64,000 nucleotides of DNA from Nocardia sp. alder85J (GTDB taxonomy: Bacteria; Actinomycetota; Actinomycetes; Mycobacteriales; Mycobacteriaceae): contig NZ_JAIUCZ020000001.1 in the NCBI RefSeq assembly GCF_020176955.2, positions 310,001 through 374,000 on the forward strand. Reading direction: 5' to 3'. Position numbers and translations under genes: made by a program. Positions 52,701 to 60,960 of this stretch are shown here, piece after piece. How positions within the stretch are numbered: position 1 is the stretch's first letter; every line of letters begins with the position of its first letter. The notes under the pieces are model-generated. The model was not told the DNA's origin. It ran no database searches and saw only the letters and a program-made list of their open reading frames with translations.

Positions 52701-53530
52701 CCGGCTGGCTCGACGGCTACGTCGCCCTGATCACCGGCGGCGGGTCGGGCATCGGCCGCGCGGTCGCCGACCGGTTCGTCGCCGAGGGTGCTGCGGTCAC
52801 CATCGTCGGCCGCGGCCTGAACCGGCTCGAGGAGGTGGTGGCCGCCAGCGCGGACCCGTCCCGGATGCACGCCGTCGAGGCCGACGTCCGCGACAGCGAT
52901 CAACTGCACGCCGCGGTCGCCGAAACCGTCTCCCGTTTCGGCAGACTCGACACCCTCGTCGCCAACGCCGGCATCTGGGACTATCAGCGCCAGCTCACCC
53001 GGCTGACCGCGAAGGAACTGTCCGACACTTTCGACGAGGTGTTCGCGATCAACGTCAAGGGCTACCTGCTCGCCGCCGAAGCGGCCTGGCCGGAGTTGGT
53101 GAACTCCCGCGGCAGCATCGTGATGACGTTGTCCAACGCCTCCTTCCATGTCAACGGCGGCGGCCCGGTCTACACCGCGAGCAAACACGCCTGCCTGGGC
53201 CTGATGCGGGAACTCGCCTACGAACTCGCCCCCAAGGTCCGCGTCAACGGGGTGGCGTGCGGCGGCATGAACACCGACCTGCGCGGACCGGAATCACTTG
53301 CCCTGCAAGATCGTTCACTGGCGGTCTCGTTCGCGAAGCGGCCCGTCGACGCCCCACCCCCGCAGATTCCGCTGCACGATTCCAGCACCGACCCCCGCGA
53401 TTTCACCGGTTCCTACGTCCTGCTCGCCTCCCGCGAGCAGAGCGGGCCGATCACCGGACAGGCGATCTCGGTCGACGGCGGTATCGGCGTGCGCGGCTTC
53501 GCCACCAGCGCCGGTGGCGACCACCTCTGA
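52697..53530 (+). CDS. Dihydrodiol dehydrogenase (HcaB/BphB-like SDR)
   Basis: A 277-residue SDR with TGGGSGIG (residues 14-21), NAG near 92, the catalytic Ser in VMTLSNASF and YTASKHA. LVANAGIWDYQ and NGVACGGMNTDLRG are typical of cis-dihydrodiol dehydrogenases. It would oxidise the dioxygenase product to a catechol with NAD+. GTG at 52697 overlaps the hydrolase stop by four bases. Confidence 0.9.
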   Translation: MTGWLDGYVALITGGGSGIGRAVADRFVAEGAAVTIVGRGLNRLEEVVAASADPSRMHAVEADVRDSDQLHAAVAETVSRFGRLDTLVANAGIWDYQRQLTRLTAKELSDTFDEVFAINVKGYLLAAEAAWPELVNSRGSIVMTLSNASFHVNGGGPVYTASKHACLGLMRELAYELAPKVRVNGVACGGMNTDLRGPESLALQDRSLAVSFAKRPVDAPPPQIPLHDSSTDPRDFTGSYVLLASREQSGPITGQAISVDGGIGVRGFATSAGGDHL

Positions 53531-53561
53531 ATCAGCTCACCGACGAGCACGAGGAGTTTCG

Positions 53562-55148
53562 ATGAGCACGGCGAATCCGCCGAATTCCGGTGCCACAGTG
53601 GATATCAACCCCGCGCGAGCGATTCGCGCGAACTCCCGGTACCAACCGGAGCGGATCGCGATCCGCTATGCCGGTGGCGATCTCACCTTCGCCGCGTTGG
53701 AGGACCGCGCCGCCCGGTTGGCGACGGTGCTGCACGGCCTGGGTGTGGGCGTGGGTGACCGGGTCGCGTACCTGGGCCTGAACAGCAGCAGCTTCCTGGT
53801 GACGATGCTGGCCGGGTTCCACCTCGGCGCGGTCTTCGTCCCGGTCAATTTCCGGCTGGCGGGAATGGAATTGGAGTCCGTGCTGCGGGACAGCGGCGCG
53901 ACGGCAGCGGTCTGCGAGGACGGTCACCGCGACATCCTGGACTCGGTCCGGACGCGCACGATGCTGCGGCACTTCCTGCTGGTCGACGACGATCCGCAGG
54001 TCCCCGCGACCGCTGCCGCGGCGGACTGGCTGCCGTGGCGCGCCCCGATCGCCGTGGCCGCGCCCATGGCCACGGTGCTGCCGCGCACCTTCGACGACCC
54101 GGCCATCCTGATGTTCACCTCCGGCACCACCGGGCTGCCCAAGGGTGTGACCCTCACCTACGGGAACATCTGGTGGAACGGCGTGAACGTGGATACCCGG
54201 CTGGACACCCGCCGCGGTGACGTGACCCATGCGGTGGCCCCGTTGTTCCACATCGGCGGGCTCAACGCACTCGCCCTGCGCACCCTGATCCGCGGCGGCA
54301 CGCTGATCGTCCGGCGCGCCTTCGAACCCGCCGCGATGCTGCGGGATCTGGTGGAGTACCAGGTGAATTCGATGTTCGCGGTACCCGCCATGCTGGCCGG
54401 ACTGGCCAGGGTGCCCGGCCTGCCCGAGGCTGATCTGTCCCGGCTGCGCAGCGTGGTGGTGGCCGGTGCGCCGGTGCCACCGTCGCTGATCGAGCAGTTC
54501 GCCGCGCACGGGGTGGTCCTGCAACAGGCATGGGGCCTCACCGAGACCGCGCCGTTCGCCACCCACCTGCCCGCCGAGCACACCCTGGCGAAACTCGGGT
54601 CGGCGGGAATCGCCATGCCGCACACCGAGGTCCAGGTGGTGGATCCCGTCGACAATCTGCCGGTCGGACCGGGGGTCAGCGGCGAGATCGTGGTCCGCGG
54701 TCCCAATGTCACGCCCGGATACTGGAACAACCCGGAGGCCACCGCGGCGGCCTTCGATCGGGACGGCTGGTTCCATTCCGGCGACATCGGCTACCTGGAC
54801 GCCGACGGCTACCTGTACATCGTGGATCGGTTGAAGGACATGATCATCAGCGGCGGCGAGAACATCTATCCCGCCGAGGTGGAGCGCGCACTCGCCGACA
54901 TGCCGGGGCTGGTGGACGTGGCCGTGGTCGGTGCCGCGGACGAGGAATGGGGCGAAACCGTGGTCGCGGTGGCCTGTTTCGGCGAGGGCACTCCCGCGAC
55001 CCTGGACGACGTCCGCGATCACGCCGCCGTCACCCTCGCCCGCTACAAGCTGCCCCGCGAGTTGCGCATCGTGGCTGCCGTGCCGCGCAACGCATCCGGC
55101 AAGCTCGACAAGCGCGCGGTGCACCGGCTGATCGGTGGGGGACAGTGA
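53562..55148 (+). CDS. Acyl/aryl-CoA synthetase (ANL family)
   Basis: A 528-residue AMP-forming ligase: MFTSGTTGLPKGVTLTYGN (about 185), WGLTETAPFATHL (about 325), FHSGDIGYLDADGYLYIVDRLKDMIISGGENIYP (about 405-440) and the catalytic Lys in GKLDKRA near the C-terminus. It could activate the aromatic acid substrate or a product of the ring cleavage to its CoA thioester. ATG at 53562 with GAGGAG, 31 bases after the SDR gene, in the same operon. Confidence 0.9.
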   Translation: MSTANPPNSGATVDINPARAIRANSRYQPERIAIRYAGGDLTFAALEDRAARLATVLHGLGVGVGDRVAYLGLNSSSFLVTMLAGFHLGAVFVPVNFRLAGMELESVLRDSGATAAVCEDGHRDILDSVRTRTMLRHFLLVDDDPQVPATAAAADWLPWRAPIAVAAPMATVLPRTFDDPAILMFTSGTTGLPKGVTLTYGNIWWNGVNVDTRLDTRRGDVTHAVAPLFHIGGLNALALRTLIRGGTLIVRRAFEPAAMLRDLVEYQVNSMFAVPAMLAGLARVPGLPEADLSRLRSVVVAGAPVPPSLIEQFAAHGVVLQQAWGLTETAPFATHLPAEHTLAKLGSAGIAMPHTEVQVVDPVDNLPVGPGVSGEIVVRGPNVTPGYWNNPEATAAAFDRDGWFHSGDIGYLDADGYLYIVDRLKDMIISGGENIYPAEVERALADMPGLVDVAVVGAADEEWGETVVAVACFGEGTPATLDDVRDHAAVTLARYKLPRELRIVAAVPRNASGKLDKRAVHRLIGGGQ

Positions 55149-55203
55149 CGCAGGCGGTTTCGGCGGGTGACCGACGGTCATCCGGCGCCCCGGCCCCCGC
55201 GCG

Positions 55204-55665
55204 GTGGAGCCGCCGGCGCTGGCCGCACCGTGGACGGCCACGGTTGTGAACCGCTCTCGCGCAACGATTCTGCTCGACGTTCGCGGTCCGGGCGGCACCG
55301 CGGCGACCGTCGAGCTGCAACGCTGCGCGGCGGGCCGGCTGCGCTCCGCCTACCCTGTGGACCGGCACGATGTCGAGGTTCGGATCGGTCCGTCCGCCCG
55401 CACGATCGGTGCACCGGCCGCGCCGTTGCTGACCGAGTTGCTCGGCGCGCTCGTGGCCGGGATCGAGTCGGCGGATCCACGCTGCCGCCGGATCCTGATC
55501 GCCATCGCGCCCGGCGCGTCCGCCCTGTGTACCGCCGCGACGGCAGCGGGGTTCCGGCACGTGGTCGACGTGGACCTGCCCGGCGCGGAGCTGAGCCTGC
55601 TGGTCGCCGAACCGGCCTGGGTCACCGCCGTGGACCCGGACCTCGACCGGGTACCCGGCACCTGA
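55204..55665 (+). CDS. Uncharacterised 153-residue protein (distantly GNAT-like)
   Basis: The sequence has beta-rich and helical stretches, with CRRILIAIAPGASALCTAATAAGFRHVVDVDLPGAELSLLVAEPAWV in the second half, faintly resembling the C-terminal part of a GNAT acyltransferase. No acetyl-CoA pyrophosphate loop is clear. GTG at 55204 is the only reasonable start because an in-frame stop lies at 55168. It is the last gene of the aromatic operon. Confidence 0.5.
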   Translation: MEPPALAAPWTATVVNRSRATILLDVRGPGGTAATVELQRCAAGRLRSAYPVDRHDVEVRIGPSARTIGAPAAPLLTELLGALVAGIESADPRCRRILIAIAPGASALCTAATAAGFRHVVDVDLPGAELSLLVAEPAWVTAVDPDLDRVPGT

Positions 55666-55736
55666 CACCCGACGTCGGATCGATTGCGCGACAGGGTAAC
55701 CCGGCCGCGGAACGACGCCCCCGCGGCCGGCGACGA

Positions 55737-56519
55737 TCAGGGGACGCGCACCGGCTGCGCGCGCCCCGCGATCTTGGACGCGGCCGCGCAGATGCGCCGC
55801 AGCACCGGCTCCAGCCGCCGGGTGTCGAGCTGCCCGTGGCGCCCGGCGATGGAGAAGGCCGCGACCGCGCGGCTGGAGCCGTCGAACACCGGCGCCGCCA
55901 TACAGGACACTCCGAGGCGGCTCTCCTGCTCCTCGTAGGCGATGCCGGTGCGCCGGACGACCGACAGCTCATCGGCCAGGCGGACCGGGTCGGTGACGCT
56001 GTGCGGTGTCATCCGCCGTGGCTCGGTGACCGGCCCGCCCGGGTCGGTGCGGTACGCGAGCAACGCCTTTCCCACCGCGGTGCAGTGCGCCGGAAGCCGG
56101 CCGCCGATCCGCGACGGGACCGCCACCGTCCGATGCCCGTACAGTTTCGCCAGGTAGACCACCTCGCTGTCGTAACGGGCGGCCAGGTGCACGGTGTGAT
56201 GGGTCGACTCGTAGAGGTCCGTCAGGTACGGCAGCAGCAGATCGCGCAGACGCTCGCACTCCGGCGAATACACCGAGGCGCCGAGTTGGTGCAGCCGGGC
56301 ACCGAGCCGATAACCGGTGCCGATCCGCTCCACGACGCCGTTGCGTTCGAGCATGCCGAGCACCCGGAACGCGGTGGACTTGCTCAACTGCGCACGCCGC
56401 GCCAACTCGCTGACCCCCAGCCCGGCGCCGGTCTGGTCCTCGAAGGCGAGCAGCAGGCTGACGGCCTTGTCGACGGCGGCGCGATCGTCACGTACCGGCG
56501 TGGCGATGGATGTGGTCAT
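55737..56519 (-). CDS. IclR-family transcriptional regulator
   Basis: A 260-residue regulator. The winged HTH is LGVSELARRAQLSKSTAFRVLGMLERNGVVER (residues 34-65). The C-terminal effector domain has SRIGGRLPAHCTAVGKALLA and YEEQESRLGVSCMAAPVFDG, the IclR signature. It is probably the regulator of the aromatic cluster, responding to an aromatic acid and acting at the 19-bp repeats at 48122 and 51165. It converges with the operon and is divergent from the XRE-cupin regulator gene. Confidence 0.92.
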   Translation of the reverse strand: MTTSIATPVRDDRAAVDKAVSLLLAFEDQTGAGLGVSELARRAQLSKSTAFRVLGMLERNGVVERIGTGYRLGARLHQLGASVYSPECERLRDLLLPYLTDLYESTHHTVHLAARYDSEVVYLAKLYGHRTVAVPSRIGGRLPAHCTAVGKALLAYRTDPGGPVTEPRRMTPHSVTDPVRLADELSVVRRTGIAYEEQESRLGVSCMAAPVFDGSSRAVAAFSIAGRHGQLDTRRLEPVLRRICAAASKIAGRAQPVRVP

Positions 56520-56632
56520 AGCGGACTTCCTCTGCGGGGGTCACGAGCGTGCCCGACGCGACGACTGTCAACTTCAGTAACCGGATCGGCACTTCTAGGT
56601 AACCATGATGCAAGCCGCTCGCATGGTTCGTC

Positions 56633-56664
56633 AATAATGACGAAGTGGTAATTAAAAGTGACGG
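56633..56664. promoter_or_regulatory. Spaced repeat, copy A, in the IclR/XRE intergenic region
   Basis: AATAATGACGA (56633-56643), a 9-base spacer, then TAAAAGTGACGG (56653-56664). The same two blocks with the same spacer recur at 56745-56776, 112 bp away. Each unit holds two TGACG half-sites on the same strand, two helical turns apart. Confidence 0.7.
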
Positions 56665-56744
56665 AAGGTCGCCGGGCGCCCGCCTGCGCGGGGGGCTGCC
56701 GGAAGATCGTCGGGGGTGCGGCGCCGCCCGGTCCACTGATCAGT

Positions 56745-56776
56745 AATAATGACGATATGCACAGTAAAAGTGACGG
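56745..56776. promoter_or_regulatory. Spaced repeat, copy B, overlapping the XRE-cupin start codon
   Basis: AATAATGACGA (56745-56755) and TAAAAGTGACGG (56765-56776) with a 9-base spacer containing the ATG at 56757. Binding here would block translation initiation or transcription of the XRE gene, which suggests autoregulation. Confidence 0.7.
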
Positions 56777-57380
56777 CCGGATCGACGAGAACGAACTGGT
56801 GGCCCGCAACGTGCACCGTTACCGGCTGGAACGGGCCATGTCGATCGGTGAGCTTGCCCGTCGCTCGGGTCTGTCGAAACAGACGCTGTCGAAGATCGAA
56901 CACGGCCTCGGCAATCCCACGATCGATACCCTGGCCCAGCTCGGAGCGGCACTGGACGTGACCGTGCGCCGGTTGCTCACCGAATGGGGCACCCCGGTGT
57001 ATGTCCAGCGCGCCGACGACGCCGAGTGGCACACCGCCGGTCACCGCCTCGAGCGCATGCTCGACGAGACCTACGGCTCCGGCTACGTGCGCACCCTGGT
57101 GCTGCGCCTGGAGCGCGCCGCCGGCGAACCTCAGGTGATCGAGCCGCACGCCCCCGGGACCCTGCACCACCTCTACGTGATCACCGGCAAGATTCGCACC
57201 GGCCCGCTCAACGACACCGTCGACCTGGCCGCCGGTGATTTCGTCCGTTTCCCCGGCGACACCCCGCACCGCTATGTCTGCCTGACCGACCGCGTGGTCG
57301 CCCACATGGTCACCACACTCCCGCAGGTCCGCCAGTTCGGCTCCACCGTCACCCGCGACGGCACAACCCCCGGCGCCTGA
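56757..57380 (+). CDS. XRE-family regulator with cupin domain
   Basis: A 207-residue regulator. The XRE helix-turn-helix (residues 18-72) reads VHRYRLERAMSIGELARRSGLSKQTLSKIEHGLGNPTIDTLAQLGAAL. The C-terminal cupin (about 120-185) has HAPGTLHHLYVITGKIRTG and DLAAGDFVRFPGDTPHRY, with His residues that may bind a metal or ligand. The ATG at 56757 lacks a ribosome binding site and could be leaderless; a longer reading from GTG 56658 is possible. It may cooperate with the divergent IclR protein. Confidence 0.88.
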   Translation: MHSKSDGRIDENELVARNVHRYRLERAMSIGELARRSGLSKQTLSKIEHGLGNPTIDTLAQLGAALDVTVRRLLTEWGTPVYVQRADDAEWHTAGHRLERMLDETYGSGYVRTLVLRLERAAGEPQVIEPHAPGTLHHLYVITGKIRTGPLNDTVDLAAGDFVRFPGDTPHRYVCLTDRVVAHMVTTLPQVRQFGSTVTRDGTTPGA

Positions 57381-57512
57381 TCCCGTCTGCCACGGAATGC
57401 GGCGCACGAGGGCCTGGCCGTCCGCTGGAAACGCGTCGGCGCGGTCCCGCTGCCTGTACCGGCGGGCTGCCGGGAAGCCCGGTGGGGGCGCACTGATGGG
57501 TTCCCGAAACGA

Positions 57513-57557
57513 AAACAGCAGGTCAGTCGCTTATGAAAAGCTTCTGACCTGCTGTTT
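57513..57557 (-). terminator. Terminator of the minus-strand tRNA cluster
   Basis: A 14-bp perfect stem (57513-57526 pairing with 57544-57557) with a 17-base loop, followed on the minus strand by TTTTCG. It lies seven bases beyond the 3' end of tRNA-Val and may also act on the plus strand, where TTTCTC follows. Confidence 0.75.
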
Positions 57558-57563
57558 CTCTCG

Positions 57564-57635
57564 TGCGCGATACTGGGATTGAACCAGTGACCTCTTCCGT
57601 GTCAGGGAAGCGCTCTCCCGCTGAGCTAATCGCGC
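57564..57635 (-). tRNA. tRNA-Val (GAC anticodon)
   Basis: A 72-nt cloverleaf. The acceptor GCGCGAT pairs with ATCGCGC, the D arm has GCTC...GAGC, the anticodon stem is CTTCC/GGAAG with loop CTGACAC, and the T arm has GGTTCAATCC. The discriminator is A. CCA is not encoded. Confidence 0.95.
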
Positions 57636-57652
57636 AGGTTGTGCCTCTTTCG

Positions 57653-57723
57653 AGGCGGCGACGGGAATCGAACCCGTGTGCACGGCTTTGCAGGCCGTTG
57701 CCTCACCACTCGGCCACACCGCC
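57653..57723 (-). tRNA. tRNA-Cys (GCA anticodon)
   Basis: A 71-nt cloverleaf. The acceptor GGCGGTG pairs with CGCCGCC, the anticodon stem is CGGCC/AGCCG-like with loop CTGCAAA (anticodon GCA), and the T loop is GGTTCGATTCC. The U discriminator is the known identity base for cysteine. Confidence 0.95.
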
Positions 57724-57747
57724 AACCAAGGCCGGGTTGGCCTTTCG

Positions 57748-57820
57748 AGCGGATGACGGGATTCGAACCCGCGACCCTCACCTTGGCAAGGTGATGCGCT
57801 ACCAACTGCGCTACATCCGC
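57748..57820 (-). tRNA. tRNA-Gly (GCC anticodon)
   Basis: A 73-nt cloverleaf. The acceptor GCGGATG pairs with CATCCGC, the anticodon stem is TCACC/GGTGA with loop TTGCCAA (anticodon GCC), and the T loop is GGTTCGAATCC. The discriminator is U. It is the first gene of the Gly-Cys-Val transcript. Confidence 0.95.
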
Positions 57821-57947
57821 ACATCGCGCTCTCCGCGATTCGGCTCCCGGGCGGCTCTTTCGTGCCATCCGGCTGCGAGAGGAAACATTAGCCCACCCCC
57901 CGCGCAAGCAACAAATCGGCTGGTGAGAGGGGGTAAATTTGAATTAC

Positions 57948-58077
57948 ACCCCTGTCGTTCCGCAGCTCGGGGCCCTCAACCCAGCTGCCTTCCCCACTTC
58001 CACGGGCCCACCTCCTGTCACCACCCCTTACGGCACGCGAACCGCCAGGTCGAGACGCGATTTGGTACGACAGGGGT
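57948..58077. repeat. 11-bp inverted repeat in the divergent tRNA promoter regions
   Basis: ACCCCTGTCGT at 57948-57958 is mirrored as ACGACAGGGGT at 58067-58077. Each copy lies between the putative -35 and -10 regions of one tRNA promoter, and both therefore read identically in the direction of transcription. Confidence 0.5.
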
Positions 58078-58091
58078 AGAGCGTGTTAATG
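58062..58091 (+). promoter_or_regulatory. Promoter candidate for tRNA-Val (CAC)
   Basis: TTGGTA (58062-58067) and TTAATG (58086-58091) are 18 bases apart, about 50 bases before the tRNA. They contain the 11-bp element shared with the divergent tRNA transcript. Confidence 0.4.
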
Positions 58092-58140
58092 TTCCATCTC
58101 GTTCGGAGCGGCAATCACAAGCCATCACGAACACCCGCAC

Positions 58141-58212
58141 GGTCTCATAGCTCAGCGGGAGAGCGCTCGCCTCACACGCGAGAGGTCGCTGGTTCGATCC
58201 CAGCTGGGACCA
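58141..58212 (+). tRNA. tRNA-Val (CAC anticodon)
   Basis: A 72-nt cloverleaf. The acceptor GGTCTCA pairs with TGGGACC, the D arm is GCTCAGCGGGAGAGC, the anticodon stem is CTCGC/GCGAG with loop CTCACAC (anticodon CAC), and the T loop is GGTTCGATCC. The discriminator is A. CCA is not encoded (CCACA follows by chance). Confidence 0.95.
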
Positions 58213-58217
58213 CAGAC

Positions 58218-58252
58218 AACAAATCCGCAGGTCAAGGGCCTGTGGATTTGTT
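58218..58252 (+). terminator. Hairpin terminator after tRNA-Val (CAC)
   Basis: AACAAATCCGCAGG (58218-58231) pairs with CCTGTGGATTTGTT (58239-58252), with one G-T pair and a seven-base loop, five bases after the tRNA. ATATTTG follows instead of a pure T run. Confidence 0.6.
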
Positions 58253-58578
58253 ATATTTGCGAGTTATCCGAACTATTTCCATACTGTGGCGTACGCAGTC
58301 CGAGCGGAGACTGCATCTCGCGCGGCAGTTTATCGACGTCGTCGGCGACTGTCGCTACCAATGCCAGGCGTCAACGCAGCCGCCTATCGGGTCCACACCA
58401 GTGCGTGACGTCACCAGCTTGGGACACCCCGCCAGAGGGACGTCTCTGAGCGCCGAGTTTCCTTTGCTGCCCGTGCCACGAGGGCCGACCGCGGTGGTGA
58501 CCGGACGGGGCTGCTGCACCAGGTGGTGACACTGTCACCGAATCGTGCAGCAGCCCCGACCCTCTCAGGTCAGTACAC
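58253..58578. other. 326-base interval between the tRNA terminator and the IS pile-up
   Basis: No open frame with a start signal is supported. CACGAGGGCC and a short repeat of GCTGCACC/GTGCAGC occur around 58510-58550, giving a hairpin CTGCTGCACC...CGTGCAGCAG just before the IS5-type element. Confidence 0.35.
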
Positions 58579-59695
58579 CTAGGGCTTGTATCGAAGTGAA
58601 GTGTGGGGTGGCACCGGGTAGCGGTGCCACCCCTGGTTCCATCTACGATGGAACTGGTTGGGGGCGTTGGCATATAGGCGAGGTCTCCGGTAGATCGGTG
58701 AGCGACCAAGCACACCGGAGACCACACCGGAGACCTCGTGACCAGCGTAGCGGTGGCGGGGCGGTGGCGGGGCGCGCGGACCTGACCGATGCCCAATGGG
58801 CGAGGCTGGAACCGTTGCTGCCCCGTGGCAAGAAGGCGGGCCGCCCGCCCGCATGGACGAAACGGCAGCTCATCGATGGAATCCGATGGCGGGTGCGAGT
58901 CGGGGCGCCGTGGCGCGACGTTCCGGCCGAGTACGGTTCCTGGCCGGCCGTGTACAGCCTGTTCCGCCGCTGGCAGCGGGCCGGGGTATGGGCGCTGATC
59001 CTGAAACTACTGCAAGCACTCGCCGAGAAGGCCGCCTCGATCCGCTGGCAGGTGAGTGTGGACTCCACGGTCATGCGAGCCCATCAGCATGCCGCCGGTG
59101 CCCGCCGTGACAGCGCCGGACAGGCCGAGCCGCCCGGCGGGATCTGCGAACCGGAGCCCGGCGATCACGGGCTGGGCCGGTCGCGAGGCGGATGGCCGGC
59201 GAAGCTGCACCTGGCGTGTGAGCAGGGCTGCGGGGTGCTGTCGCTGCTGATCACCCCGGGCCAGGCCGGTGACAGTCCACAGTTCACGGCGGTGCTGGAC
59301 GCGATCGCGGTGCCGAAACTCGCCGGCGGACGGGCCCGGGTACGACCACAGCGGGTGCTGGCGGACAAAGCGTATTCCAGCCACGGTAACCGGGAATGGC
59401 TACGCCGCCACGGGATCAAGGTCACGATCCCGACCCCGTCCGATCAGATCGCGAACCGGCGCCGCCGCGGCCGCGCCGGTGGTCGCCCCCCAGCGTTCGA
59501 CAAGGTCGTCTACCGAGACCGCAACGCTGTCGAACGGGGCATCAACCAGCTCAAACAACACCGGGCCGTCGCAACCCGCTACGACAAACTCGCCGTCCGC
59601 TACCTCGCCACCATCCATATCGCAGCCATCAATCAATGGCTCCGACACCAGTAACGGCAGACCACCAGCCCACACCACTTCGATACAAGCCCTAG
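58579..59695 (+). mobile_element. IS5-family insertion sequence (IS427-like) with CTAG target duplication
   Basis: The element spans 58583-59691 (1109 bp). Terminal inverted repeats begin GGCTTGTATCGAAGTG at both ends (16 bp perfect). The flanks 58579-58582 and 59692-59695 are both CTAG, the target-site duplication expected for this group. It carries one DDE transposase. The right CTAG is also the left junction of the IS630-type element. Confidence 0.9.
58764..59654 (+). CDS. IS5-family transposase
   Basis: A 296-residue DDE transposase. The N-terminal block DLTDAQWARLEPLLPRGKKAGRPPAWTKRQLIDGIRWRVRVGAPWRDVP is the IS5 helix region. Catalytic residues are D in VSVDSTVMRAHQH, D in VLADKAYSS and E in NAVERGINQLKQHRAVATRYDKLA. 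The start is uncertain: GTG 58764 is the closest in-frame codon to the conserved region, and GTG 58698 is also inside the element. Confidence 0.85.
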   Translation: MAGRADLTDAQWARLEPLLPRGKKAGRPPAWTKRQLIDGIRWRVRVGAPWRDVPAEYGSWPAVYSLFRRWQRAGVWALILKLLQALAEKAASIRWQVSVDSTVMRAHQHAAGARRDSAGQAEPPGGICEPEPGDHGLGRSRGGWPAKLHLACEQGCGVLSLLITPGQAGDSPQFTAVLDAIAVPKLAGGRARVRPQRVLADKAYSSHGNREWLRRHGIKVTIPTPSDQIANRRRRGRAGGRPPAFDKVVYRDRNAVERGINQLKQHRAVATRYDKLAVRYLATIHIAAINQWLRHQ

Positions 59696-60838
59696 TGTTC
59701 TGCGCCTGAAATTCGTTGGTTAATTGTAGGATTCGGCGGTGGTGAGGACAGGGCGGCCGCGGTCGGGTCCGGATTTGGTGGTGACCGAGGCTCAGCGTCG
59801 GGAGTTGGTGCGGGGTGCGCGGGCGGCGACCTCGACGCAGGCGTATGCGTTGCGGTGCCGGATCGTGCTGGCCTGCGCCGTACCGGGTGCGTTCAACACA
59901 CATGTCGCGGCCGAGGTGGGCGTGACAGCGATGACGGTGCGTAAGTGGCGGGGTCGTTTCATCGAGTACGGGCTGGCGGGCCTGGCCGATGAGCCGAGGC
60001 CGGGCCGGCGGCCATCGATCCTGCTGGATCAGGTGCAGCAGGTGGTCGAGATGACTGTCGAGCAACTGCCCTCGGATGCCACGCACTGGTCGCGGTCTTC
60101 GATGGCCGCGCGGACCGGACTGTCGAGATCGACGGTCGGGCGGATCTGGCGGCGGTTCGAGCTGAAACCGCATCTGGTCGACGGTTTCAAGATCTCCACT
60201 GATCCGTTGTTCGTGGAGAAGGTCGTGGATGTTGTTGGCCTGTACCATAATCCACCCGAACGGGCGGTGGTGCTGTGCGTGGACGAGAAGTCGCAGATCC
60301 AGGCTCTGGACCGGTCGCAGCCGGTGCTGCCGATGATGCCGGGCATGCCCGAGCGCCGCACCCACGACTACGCCCGCCACGGCACCACCAGCCTGTTCGC
60401 CGCGTTCAACATCGCCGATGGCACCGTGATCGGTGAACTGCACCGCCGGCACCGGGCCGCCGAGTTCCGCGCATTCCTGACCAGCATCGACAAGGCCGTA
60501 CCTGCCGGACTGGATGTGCACGTGGTCTGCGACAACTACGCCACCCACAAGACACCGCTGGTCCAGCAATGGCTGGCCGGGCATCCGCGGTTCCACGTGC
60601 ACTTCACCCCGACCGGCTCGTCCTGGCTCAACCAGGTCGAACGCTGGTTCGGCTTCCTCACCCAGCAACTGCTGCGCCGCAGTGTCCACAAAAGCGTTGC
60701 GGCACTGGAGAAAGACCTCCGCCACTGGGTCGACCAATGGAACACCAACCCACGCCCGTTCGTCTGGCGCAAGACAGCCGAAGAGATCCTCGACTCCCTC
60801 GCACGATATCTGCAACGAATTTCAGGCGCAGAACACTA
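59693..60838 (+). mobile_element. IS630-family insertion sequence
   Basis: The element spans 59695-60836 (1142 bp) with 24-bp perfect terminal repeats beginning GTGTTCTGCGCCTGAAATTC. It is flanked by TA (59693-59694 and 60837-60838), the hallmark target duplication of IS630/Tc1 elements. One DDE transposase is encoded. Confidence 0.92.
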
Positions 60839-60839
60839 G
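59739..60839 (+). CDS. IS630-family transposase
   Basis: A 366-residue DDE transposase: an N-terminal HTH pair ([36 protein letters not shown] and [23 protein letters not shown]), then catalytic D in [19 protein letters not shown] in [13 protein letters not shown] and E in [20 protein letters not shown]. The TAG stop (60837-60839) is made of the TA target duplication plus the next G, so the stop is supplied by the insertion site. Intact. Confidence 0.92.
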   Translation: MVRTGRPRSGPDLVVTEAQRRELVRGARAATSTQAYALRCRIVLACAVPGAFNTHVAAEVGVTAMTVRKWRGRFIEYGLAGLADEPRPGRRPSILLDQVQQVVEMTVEQLPSDATHWSRSSMAARTGLSRSTVGRIWRRFELKPHLVDGFKISTDPLFVEKVVDVVGLYHNPPERAVVLCVDEKSQIQALDRSQPVLPMMPGMPERRTHDYARHGTTSLFAAFNIADGTVIGELHRRHRAAEFRAFLTSIDKAVPAGLDVHVVCDNYATHKTPLVQQWLAGHPRFHVHFTPTGSSWLNQVERWFGFLTQQLLRRSVHKSVAALEKDLRHWVDQWNTNPRPFVWRKTAEEILDSLARYLQRISGAEH

Positions 60840-60960
60840 AGAACCTATCCACAAAGTTGCCGGAAAGTTGCCATTCTCCTGCTGGACCGGTGCCGACACG
60901 AGATGATGTTTCGACGAGGTCGAGCACAAAATCAAAGTCACCAAGGTCGAAACCGTCCCG

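Noticed and set aside
57564..58212. Genomic island attachment site at the tRNA cluster
   Set aside because: IS elements follow the tRNA-Val gene, but I see no integrase gene and no repeat of a tRNA 3' end within the window.
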